NCBI GenBank assembly: GCA_016758965.1
Contig: JAEPRB010000497.1
Span: forward strand, 1 to 17,189
Direction of reading: 5' to 3'
Length of the DNA stretch: 17,189 bases
From: Circinella minor
Taxonomy: Eukaryota > Mucoromycota > Mucoromycetes > Mucorales > Lichtheimiaceae
In this document: one piece after another, positions 7,532 through 17,189 of the stretch
How positions within the stretch are numbered: the first letter of the stretch is position 1
How the letters are laid out: every line of letters begins with the position of its first letter
Position numbers and translations under genes: made by a program
The notes under the pieces: model-generated
Told to the model about the DNA's origin: nothing
Database searches by the model: none
What the model saw: the letters and a program-made list of their open reading frames with translations, nothing else

Positions 7532-8661
7532 ATGAATCAATGTCTCAGTCTAGAAAGTATTCAAAAGTTTCATAAGAGTGGCTATACAATTATCCGAAAT
7601 GGTAAATAGTTCGGAGAAGAAGGTGGAAATGAAAAGAAACAGAAAAAAGCATTGACATTTGAAAGAAAAATAAAATAAATAAATAAATAGCATTATCCAC
7701 GGAACAAATTGAAGTTTTAAATGAAGAAGCAGATACTCTTATAAATTTTATATTAAATGAAGGTTGTGATTTAACCACTCAACTTGGGTGTATAATAGGT
7801 TAGCTAAAATTATATATCGAAAATACTTTTTTTTTTTTTTATAAAATTTGAGGATGGGATGAAAAAATAAAAGTATCTAAAAGAAAACGTCAAAAAAAAA
7901 ATACAATATGTACTATTATATTAGAACCTTTAACATGTGGTTATCTTGATCCGATCAAATCGGATGAATACAAAACGAATAAATTATCTTATATATCACG
8001 ACGTAATTCAATAATTGAAGCTGATAAATCAATTTCTAATGTTATCTTGGAAACAGTTGCTAGGTGGGCAGCTATGTTACTTGGTAACCCTAAACAAGTA
8101 TTTCTTATGAATGAACAATACATTATCAAACCACCTCATTCTGCAGGGACTTCACAATTTGCATGGCATCAGGTAATAAACAAACAGAAAACAAAAGAGC
8201 GAACGAACGAACAAAAACCATATTAAAATAATTTCGTCGAACAAAAAAAAAGGATTCGGATTATTTGGATCCTAGGTTACAAAGCCAGTCAACTGTTGCA
8301 TGCTGGATTGCACTTGATTCTGTGGATGAAGTAAGTTTTGAAAATTTACACTTTTATATTATAATGAGAAAAACCTGTTTAAAAAAAGTAATATTATTAA
8401 TAATGGCATTATATTTTGTAAAAGTCTAATGGAACGATCATGATATCTGACTTGGAAAATCCACATGGTGAACCGTTTCCAGTAATAGTACCAGCTGGAA
8501 GTATTGTTTTTATGTCAAACAGGTTAAGGCATAAGAGTACAGGAAATACCAGTTCTCGCTTTCGTCGTGTATTTATGCCTCAGTATTCTTTGAATCCATT
8601 AATGTCCATTGATAATAATGAAAAAGCTATTGGACTAGCAATTCAGTGCACGTTTTCTTAA
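7532..8661 (+). CDS. Phytanoyl-CoA dioxygenase (PhyH)-family protein, 5 exons, 270 aa
   Basis: A non-haem Fe(II)/2-oxoglutarate oxygenase of the PhyH family; the substrate is unknown. Exons 7532-7601, 7691-7798, 7853-8172, 8253-8330 and 8425-8661 join in frame to 270 residues, all introns GT-AG (89, 54, 80 and 94 nt). The N-terminus FHKSGYTIIRNALSTEQIEVL is typical of the family. The metal-binding facial triad is visible: His165 and Asp167 in FAWHQDSDYLDP and the distal His228 in RLRHKSTGN, followed by Arg residues (SSRFRRVF) suited to 2-oxoglutarate binding. Intron 3 falls between Gln166 and Asp167, so splicing builds the HxD motif. An in-frame ATG at 7496 would add 12 residues; 7532 was preferred because the conserved region starts just after it. 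No clear C-terminal peroxisomal signal (ends CTFS), so mitochondrial or peroxisomal phytanic acid oxidation cannot be assumed. Confidence 0.92.
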
Positions 8662-9475
8662 CAGATCTAATCGTATATATTAAGTCTGTGTATTTTTAAA
8701 TATCATAATAATTGTAAATACTATATCCTTTCTAACCCCCTTTTTTTTAACTCACACGCATTCTCTTTCTCATCTAATGTATAAAAGATGTGTTCATAAA
8801 AAAAATATATCATTTTGACAAGCTACATATTGTTACAATTGTTCCCATGTGACCAATTTTATTGTAGTGACCTCACGTGCGAGGATGGTATTTGATATGA
8901 TATGTACATTAATATGGCGCATTTCTATTTCGAGACATATAATAAACACTTATTGAAGTTGTAGCCTTTCCTTTGAATATATAAATATTTCTTCATTTAT
9001 ACCCCTCCCCCCCCCACCCCTTTTTTTTTTGTATGGATAGAAAATATTACATCATGATTCTTATCCATATGATTTTAACTGACAGTAATATACACATTGA
9101 CATAAAATTTCATTTGTTAGAATTTCTTCACTTTTATTTTTAATTTTTATCATGAACGAATTGAGTTATTATAAATTAATAAATGTATTTTATACAAACA
9201 TGAAAAGAAAAAGAAATGGAAATATGTGCTGTATACAAAAACAATTTCCATAAACGTCGTTATTCTTTATCATGATTGGATAAAATTACGATATCAAGTC
9301 TATTATTGGATGAAATCTGAGCTTTTCTTCAGGGCAAAAGCTTTAATTTTCAAATGGATTAAAACTCGAGGAAATAGGGAAAACCCGTTATTTTTTTTTT
9401 CTCTTTTTCTTTTTTTTTTATAACCCTTTTTTTTTATTATTATTTTACTTTGACATTCTTAAAAACATCTAAACA
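8662..9475. other. Intergenic region between dioxygenase and E2 genes
   Basis: These 814 bp are AT-rich and hold no recognisable gene or RNA. Notable simple sequence is a C-rich block with a nine-C run near 9007-9015, followed by T10 at 9021-9030, and further T-tracts between 9390 and 9435 just upstream of the E2 gene. The T-tracts near 9390-9435 probably belong to the E2 promoter. The C block is unusual for such an AT-rich window. Confidence 0.5.
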
Positions 9476-10563
<1,088 letters not shown>

Positions 10564-11046
10564 ACAATTCAAGTGTAATTATGAAGAACCAAAGGTTTTT
10601 TATTATTATTATTATTATTTAAGGTATGTAATATATATATAAAATAATCATCATCATCATAATCTAACTTTATTATTTTTTTATTATTATTTTAGAAAAT
10701 ATAACATAAAATGACAAAAAAAAACACTTTGCAACTTCATTATTTTTTTTTTATATCTTTTTATATTTTTTGACAATCGTTTTATTATGATGGTTTTTTT
10801 TTTTTTTTTCTTTCAAAATCTTTTTTTTTATGTGATGGTTTTTGTTATTAAGATATATTTATATATCAAAAATGTATTTAGAAAAAAAAAAGAGATGGAG
10901 TGGGAATTCTCTATAAACACAACAACAACAAAAAACAATTACTATTTTACTACAATCAATAACGACACTGATACATTCAATCCTTTATATTACTAATCAT
11001 ACAAAACAAATCAAATACAAACAAGAAGCTAGTTTATTTTACTACT
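10564..11046. other. Convergent 3' region between E2 and paraoxonase-like genes
   Basis: Both flanking genes end here, so the 483 bp should hold two 3' UTRs and terminators. The sequence is very AT-rich, with a TTA/ATT microsatellite at about 10599-10620, CAT repeats near 10649-10662 and T-runs around 10742-10752 and 10795-10810. No gene is supported; the 69-codon frame at 10787-10996 is low-complexity. Confidence 0.5.
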
Positions 11047-12420
11047 TTATGGATCATGATGACACACTAGGATACCTCGTGCATAAAGTCCTGAAATGAT
11101 CAATTTGTGAGTATTATTATCAATGACCCCCGTACTTGATGTAGGATAAAATGTACCATCATCCAAGAACAAATCTTCTACTTGATTTGTATTTGTATGC
11201 CAAACCATAACACGAGAAGGAGGCTTCTTGTCATACTTTTCTTGATCCTCCACGTACATGAGTACATCCAAAGCCTTTGGATGACCAGCAACAGTAACAT
11301 CACCTGTTTGTGAATCAAACTCTATATTATCTACAGTCATTGGTACAGTTATTTTATCAACATAGTGTAATTGAACCTTCGTATCATGATCGTCTTGTGC
11401 AGGAATAGTAACAATATCATATCGATGAACAGCCATATTATTAGTTTCAGCAACAAATAAAACTTGTTTATGATCTCCAGCCAATCCATTAGCAAATGAT
11501 AATCCACGAGCGACTGAATAGGCACGATGTGAAAGTGCATCATAAAACATGACAGTACCCAGTGGTAAACGAAGAAAATTTTCTAATTTTTTTTTGATGC
11601 CAGTAAGGAAATAATGATCATTTGTGTAAAAAAAGGAAGGTGTACCATCCGCTGCTGAACGTCCTTTTAAGATATGAAGACTATTAGGTGAAGAAATTTG
11701 AGGATGGGTCAATGTACGAATATGTTTTGCATCAGGAAGACTGAATAATTCAATAGAAGCTGGATTGTGATGACGTAAATTAATCACCATAAGTAAAGTT
11801 GGATTGACTAAAACCAAACCGAGTGGATGAAAATCTTCATCACCATCCAATGTAAACATTCGTTTGGCAATATTCTACACATAGAAATACATATTTTAGA
11901 GATAGTGTAAAAGAAAAACGTGACTATGATTTTAATTTAGTTAAAGGAAACTAACTTTAGTATAATCAAGTTGCCAAATATAACCAGGTTGTGGATGTGG
12001 CATAGGTCGATGAATATCCATCACCATGTTTTGATAGTCTCTTGCTGGATCGCATGCAGTATAAGCTATACCTGGTTCAGTGGGTGACAAAACAATATCT
12101 TCACAATTACGAAAATCTTCTGGTCCTATTTATTTGAAAGAAATAAAAAGCAACGTTAAAATTATTCATAAGACAATCTTTAGGTTTTTTTTTCCTACCT
12201 TCAACAACATGACATTCTGTATGAACTGATGATGAAATGGTTCTTGTTAAACCAAGCACATTCAACACGTCCCCTATAGTATATAATTGTATGAGAATAA
12301 AATTAATATTAATTCTTTTTTTTTTTACGAAAAGAAAGAAAGAGTACTAGAGAGAGCTTTACATATGTAATTAGCAAAGAAAGCAGTAGCAATAGCTATA
12401 AAGATGTATTTCTTCAGCAT
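11047..12420 (-). CDS. Paraoxonase-like arylesterase/lactonase, 4 exons, 378 aa
   Basis: A six-bladed beta-propeller, Ca2+-dependent hydrolase of the serum paraoxonase (PON) family. Exons 12420-12363, 12273-12199, 12125-11956 and 11874-11047 join in frame to 378 residues (human PON1 has 355), all introns GT-AG (89, 73, 81 nt). The first ~19 residues (MLKKYIFIAIATAFFANYI) form a hydrophobic signal or anchor, so the enzyme is probably secretory or membrane-bound. PON1 key residues have clear counterparts: Ca2+ ligands Glu53, Asp54 (NCEDI), Asn186-Asp187 (TNDHYF), Asn230 (FANG), Asp283-Asn284 (VDN); catalytic His117 (FHPLG) and His136/137; His299 (GHP). Cys40 and Cys374 match the PON1 Cys42-Cys353 disulfide. 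Lactones are the native substrates of known family members; the substrate here is unknown. Divergent with the Ca2+-ATPase. Confidence 0.93.
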
Positions 12421-12789
12421 TAAGGGAAAAAAAAAAAAGTCCTTTATTTTATTTTTGAGTATGACTAAAAAAATAAAAAAGAAGAAGTCTGGTATAATCT
12501 AATTTATATAAACTATTTATAAAACCTTGCTTTATTATTTATGCATATGGTAAATAATAATAATGAAAAAAAAAAAACATATAAAAGTTTAAATTATTGT
12601 TTCTTGTTAACTTTTTTTTCACCTGGTTCCGAGACAACGCGGGTTTCTATGCGCATAAATGATCGAAATTTTCCATTCAACATGTTTTCTTTTTCCTTTT
12701 TTTTCTTTTTTTAACCCCAAAATATATATATTTTTTTTCCCAAATTGAATACCCCAGCCCCTTCCTTTCTTCTTTTGAAATATATAACA
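12421..12789. promoter_or_regulatory. Divergent promoter of paraoxonase-like and Ca2+-ATPase genes
   Basis: The 369 bp between the two start codons must supply both promoters. It contains A/T homopolymer tracts (A12 near 12427, A12 near 12566, T8 near 12729) and a T/C-rich stretch at 12680-12780 before the ATPase ATG. ATATATATA at 12722-12730, about 60 bp upstream of the ATPase ATG, is TATA-like but not diagnostic in such AT-rich DNA. No specific factor-binding site, such as a clear calcineurin/Crz1 element, was identified. Confidence 0.4.
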
Positions 12790-15700
12790 ATGTTTAATAA
12801 TAATAATAATAACGATCATGATTCTAATACTATGGAAGAACATCAACCTTTATTAGGTTCAAATAGTTTATTCAGTATTTCACCTGAAAAATTAATGGAA
12901 TTAATTGATCCAAAAAATCCAGCTTTATTAAAAAAATTGGGTGGTATGGATGCTATTGCAAGTGCTTTACATGTTGATTTATCAATGGGTATAACAGATG
13001 ATTTTATTCAAACAAGACAAACTGTTTTTGGATATAATGATTTACCTAATGTAAAAACAAAAAGTTTTTGGCAACTTTTTATTACTGCTTATAATGATAA
13101 AACGATTAGTAAAGTATATTTTTTCTTTTTTTTTTCTTAAATAAATGGAGGAGAAAAGCCTGAAATATATATATATATATATATATCTAACCTGGTATAA
13201 TATATATATAAAGTCATGTTGACAATTGCAGCAGTTATATCCCTTGGTATTGGTATTGGTAAAGATATTTCATCAACAAGTCCAAAAAATCAACCAAAAA
13301 TAGGATGGTATGTAATGAATACCCAAATTTAAAATCTTTTGCATAAACTTTCCTTTTTCTTTAAAATCTCAGAATAACTAAAATCGGAAACTCTCATCTA
13401 TTTTCAGGGTGGAAGGCACCGCTATTTTAGTTGCTGTACTTGCTGTCACTTTAACAAACGCGATCAATGATTTTCAAAAAGAAAAACAATTTCAAAAATT
13501 AAATGCTAAAAAAGAAGATAAACGAGTGACTGTATTACGATCAGGAAGAGAACAACGTATCAGTGCTCATGACTTGGTTGTAGGTGATATATTAATTATT
13601 GAACCAGGTGATGTTGTTCTTGCCGATGGTTTATATGTTTCTGGATATAATTTGGATTGTGACGAATCTTCAGCAACAGGCGAATCAGCTACTGTTAAAA
13701 AACATCCTGCATGTCGTCATAATCAACAACAACAACAGCATAAACAGAATAACAATAATGATAATAATAAGAGTAGCAAAAAGAGTGATACAAGTACTAG
13801 TACGTGTGGAAATACTTCAGATTTAAATAATACAACAGCCGATAACAGTCATAATGAGGATTGTTTTATACTTTCTGGATCCAAAGTATTAGAAGGTGTG
13901 GGACGTGTCCTTGTGATTGCCGTCGGTACAAATTCATTCTTTGGTAAAACTATGATGGCATTAAGACGTGATCCCAATACAACAGAACGACAAGAAAATA
14001 CACCACTTCAATTAAAATTAGATGTTCTTGCAGAACAAATTGCAAAATTTGGTATCGGGGCTTCGTTGACCATGTTGATTACATTAACGATCAAATATTT
14101 TATTACTCATATCCATGATCCTAATCAAGGAGGAATTGCTGACATTGCTTCAACCATGGTGAATATTGTGATACAAACAATTACAATTATTGTGGTAGCT
14201 GTACCTGAAGGATTACCTATGGCTGTTACTATGGCCTTAGCATTTGCTACCACTCAAATGCTTAAAGATAATAATTTGGTGCGGGTTTTAGCTGCTTGTG
14301 AAACCATGGGAAATGCAACTACCATTTGTACAGATAAAACGGGTACATTGACACAAAATCAAATGACGGTCATTAAAGGCACGTTTGGTTTGAAAAGATT
14401 TACAGATCCTGGAGAAATTCAACAATGGATGGAACAAGTAGATGGCAAGATTATTCAACTTGTGGTAGAAGGTGTTTCAGTTAATTCAACGGCTTATGAA
14501 GATATCAATACAAATACTACGAATACGACTATGACCATGAATCAAATGAATGGTAATGAAAATAATAATGTCAAAAAGATTTTTTTGGGGTCCAAAACCG
14601 AAATTGCACTCCTTTTATTGGCTAGAACATTAGGAGGTGATTATGTTACCATTCGTCGTCATGCGCATATTGCTAAATTGTATCCATTTGCATCCAAGAA
14701 AAAAACCATGACAACAATCATAAAATTAAATGAAAATCGTTATCGTGGGTATATTAAAGGTGCTTCTGAAATTGTGTTACGATCATGTACACATTATGTA
14801 AATGCAGAAGGTGATACGATGGAATTAGACAAGAAGACACGTCAACAATGGGAACGTATTATTGATATAGATGCCAGTGAATCGCTTCGAACCATTGCAT
14901 TAGCTTATATTGATATGGAACAAGAAGAATATCATATTAAATGCGAAAATGAAAATGATGAACAAGAAACGACGGAAGAATTTCCATTAGAAAATTTGGT
15001 GCTTATTGGTCTATTTGCTATTGAAGATCCCTTACGATCAAATGTGGTTGAATCGGTCGCTGCCTTTCGACGAGCAGGTGTATTTGTTCGTATGGTAACG
15101 GGTGATAATCTTAAAACAGCAACAGCCATTGCAAAAAGTGCTGGGATATTGACAAGTGGAGGTATTGCTTTAAGTGCATCTGAATTACGTGCCATGTCTC
15201 CAGAAGAACAAAGACAAAAAATGGAACGATTGCAAGTATTAGCAAGATCTTCTCCTACAGATAAAACAACAGTTGTTATTCGATTACAAGAATTGGATCA
15301 AGTCGTTGGTATGACAGGCGATGGTACAAATGATGGTCCTGCATTACGACTTGCCGATATTGGTTTTAGTATGGGTGTCACAGGAACAGAAGTAGCTAAA
15401 GAAGCTTCAGATATTGTATTAATGGATGACAATTTTAATTCAATTCTAAAAGCACTTTTATGGGGTCGTTCAGTAAATGATGGTGTTCGTAAATTTTTAA
15501 CCTTTCAACTTACTGTCAATGTTGCTGCTGTGGTGATTTCATTTGTTAGTGCTATCACATCGAACAAGGCCGAAAGTGTTTTATCTGCCGTTCAATTACT
15601 TTGGATTAATTTAATTATGGATACATTGGCTGCTTTGGCTTTAGCTACTGAACGTCCTACCAAAGAATTATTAGATCGAAGACCAGCATCCAAACATGCC

Positions 15701-16340
15701 CATTTAATTAATTACCGAATGGTGAAAATGATTTTAGGTCAAGCTCTATTTCAAATCATTGTCAATTTGGCAGCTGTCTATGCAGGTCATACCATTTTTC
15801 AAGTTAAAGATAAACATGTATTGAAAACCATGATATTCAACATGTTTGTGTTTTTACAAGTGTTTAATGAATTTAATTGTCGACGGATTGATGGTAGTTT
15901 GAACGTATTTAAAAATATTACCCATGATTGGATTTTCATAATTATTCAAGTCGCTGTCGTACTATGTCAATTTTTTATTGTTACCTTTGGTGGACTTGCA
16001 TTTAGTACAGTACCACTTTCTTTAGAACAATGGATTGTTACTGTAGCTATAGGAGCCATGTCATTACCTGTTGGTTTTATTATACGAATCATACCTGATT
16101 GTTGTGGAATGGAACGTCGATATAATGAAGATGCAACTCCTTTAACAAGTTATTCAAGACTGAATTGGGAAGGAGCTATTGGTCATATACGTAATCAATT
16201 ACAAGTCTATTCTGCGTTACGGAGATCTTATCATACACCACAATCCGTTCCCCCTCATTCCTCTTCTTCTGGAACATCCGATCCTAATTATCATTCTCGG
16301 CGGTTTTTTTCAGCACCATCAAGTGATACAACAAGTATTA

Positions 16341-16384
<44 letters not shown>

Positions 16385-16456
16385 GACACTAATGTAAAAA
16401 GACAAGGGTATGGAGCAATTATCAAATCAACTCGATCAGCAGATTCTTCTCCATAA
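12790..16456 (+). CDS. PMC1: P2B-type Ca2+-transporting ATPase (PMC1-like), 3 exons, 1153 aa
   Basis: ATP-driven pump moving Ca2+ out of the cytosol, in fungi usually into the vacuole. Exons 12790-13108, 13214-13307 and 13408-16456 join in frame to 1153 residues; introns (105 and 100 nt) are GT-AG. Motifs: SATGES of the actuator domain (to residue 231), VPEGLP in M4 (403-408), phosphorylated Asp447 in CTDKTGTLT, MVTGDN, and hinge GDGTND (775-780) ending in DGPAL. Ten membrane segments can be placed: two near 95-160, M3-M4 near 350-420, and six after ~830, with NLIMDT in M6. The N-terminus EEHQPLLGS contains an acidic dileucine motif (EHQPLL), suggesting vacuolar sorting. A Gln/Asn/Ser/Thr-rich insert (~242-288) lies in the actuator domain just after TGES, and the tail carries about 14 Asn in a row. 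No obvious calmodulin-binding helix is seen in the short tail. Confidence 0.97.
13160..13212 (+). repeat. AT dinucleotide repeats in Ca2+-ATPase intron 1
   Basis: Two TA/AT runs (about 13165-13186 and 13199-13210) fill much of the intron, the second ending next to the acceptor AG at 13212-13213. A similar AT run lies in E2 intron 1 near 9508-9528. Confidence 0.7.
16335..16386 (+). repeat. Coding AAT microsatellite (poly-Asn) in the Ca2+-ATPase tail
   Basis: About 14 uninterrupted AAT codons encode a poly-Asn run in the cytosolic C-terminal tail, after the last membrane segment. A shorter AAT run follows the start codon (six Asn from residue 3). Such trinucleotide runs change length readily without shifting frame, so this is a likely polymorphic marker. 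Confidence 0.85.
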
Positions 16457-17100
16457 ATAATAAAATACATACCAAATAATATATAAAATATCTAATAATA
16501 AATAAATAAAAAAAAAAAAAAAACAAATGATTATTTTATATTATATCATTATTGTCCCATATACACACAATATGTAAAATTTTCAATGTTTTTTGCTTGA
16601 ACTAATTGAAATAGGTATCATTTTATTAAAAGGAAAATTACTATTATTATTGTGTATATTTATATAAAAAAAAAAAAGTGCACTAGAGTGGAGGGGGAGG
16701 GTTTCTTTAAAGAAAAAACACTATCTATATAAGCAACTTTTTTTTTTCTTTTTTTTTTTTTTTTTTTTGGAACAAACAATACTATTATAATGAAGGGAAA
16801 GAAGAACAAGAACAAACAAAATGAAAACGAGAAAAAAAAAATAAAAGACAACTCAGTTGTTGTTTTTTTTTTTCTACAGAGTCAAATAAGAAAAGAATGG
16901 GAAAAAATTATAAAAGAAAAAAGAACAATAGGTAAAATGTAAATTGGTAACTAGAGGGGTAAGGGGGAGGGGGGAAAGGAAGAAAAATCAAGAACAAGAA
17001 AAAGAAAAAAAAAAGAAATAATATGCTTTGATATATATTTTGTTGTGTATAAGTGATGGCATGAGGCTTTTTTTTTTTTTTCACTTATCTTATTTCCAAT
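16457..17100. other. 3' region of the Ca2+-ATPase gene and spacer to second gag copy
   Basis: AT-rich, with no supported gene. Several AATAAA-like sequences follow the stop (for example AATAAATAAATAAA near 16498-16511, leading into an A-run to ~16523) and could end the ATPase transcript. Long homopolymers include an interrupted T tract at about 16738-16768. A purine-rich block with G-runs lies at 16957-16980. The last ~20 bases resemble the leader of the first gag copy. Confidence 0.5.
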
Positions 17101-17189
17101 ATGTCCAGCCATCAAGAAAATATCACTGTTCCTACTGCATCTGCCAATGCTGACTATCGTCTCGAAGATGATACCATGAGCCAATCTGG
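17101..17189 (+). CDS. Retrotransposon Gag N-terminus, partial (runs off window)
   Basis: An open frame from ATG 17101 encodes about 29 residues before the window ends. It starts MSSHQENI and continues with SANADYRLEDDTMSQSG, which aligns with MSHQQENL ... TNADHHLEDDMISESG of the first gag copy (ATG 343). Spacing differs by a few codons, so it is a diverged paralogue and not a recent duplicate. It has the same orientation as the first copy, about 16.8 kb apart. Whether it is intact, or has LTRs, lies outside the window. Confidence 0.85.
   Translation, partial: MSSHQENITVPTASANADYRLEDDTMSQS

Noticed and set aside
8662..9475. tRNA or small RNA gene in the dioxygenase-E2 spacer
   Set aside because: No cloverleaf arms, A/B boxes or snoRNA C/D boxes could be placed by eye.

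Overview
The window looks like nuclear DNA of a filamentous early-diverging fungus, most likely Mucoromycota (Mucorales). It is strongly AT-rich, has short GT-AG introns (about 54-305 nt), poly(dA:dT)-rich promoters, and fungal-type housekeeping genes all ending in TAA. The lineage is inferred from gene content and style, not from a search.

Left part (1-5569) is a transposon graveyard. A Ty3/gypsy-like gag-protease reading frame (343-~2040) runs, without leaving frame, into the C-terminal part of a PIF/Harbinger DDE transposase (~2041-2394). Facing it on the minus strand is the companion Myb/SANT-like protein of a Harbinger element (3613-2444). All three are broken only by in-frame stops, six in total. 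Each could arise by a single C-to-T change, and I see no frameshift. Next come a hairpin (3716-3780), a 534-bp MITE-like element with perfect 40-bp terminal inverted repeats (3870-4403) and a small tandem repeat (4527-4571).

Right part (5570-16456) holds five intact host genes whose exon-intron structures close in frame: argininosuccinate synthase (minus, 3 exons, 412 aa), a phytanoyl-CoA dioxygenase-like protein (plus, 5 exons, 270 aa), a UBC4/UBE2D-type ubiquitin-conjugating enzyme (plus, 6 exons, 147 aa), a paraoxonase-like secreted or membrane-anchored lactonase/arylesterase (minus, 4 exons, 378 aa) and a P2B-type Ca2+-ATPase of the PMC1 group (plus, 3 exons, 1153 aa). Two pairs are divergent and share short promoters (391 and 369 bp). 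The UBC and paraoxonase genes converge. The five do not form one pathway: arginine synthesis, 2-oxoglutarate oxygenation, protein turnover, lactone/ester hydrolysis and Ca2+ storage.

The last 89 bases (17101-17189) start a second gag reading frame, homologous to the one at 343 and in the same orientation. The gene block is therefore bracketed by two direct copies of one retroelement family. Most unusual points: the in-frame gag/Harbinger chimera, the uniform C-to-T-type inactivation, a GC-AG intron in argininosuccinate synthase, and a 5-base last exon in the E2 gene.
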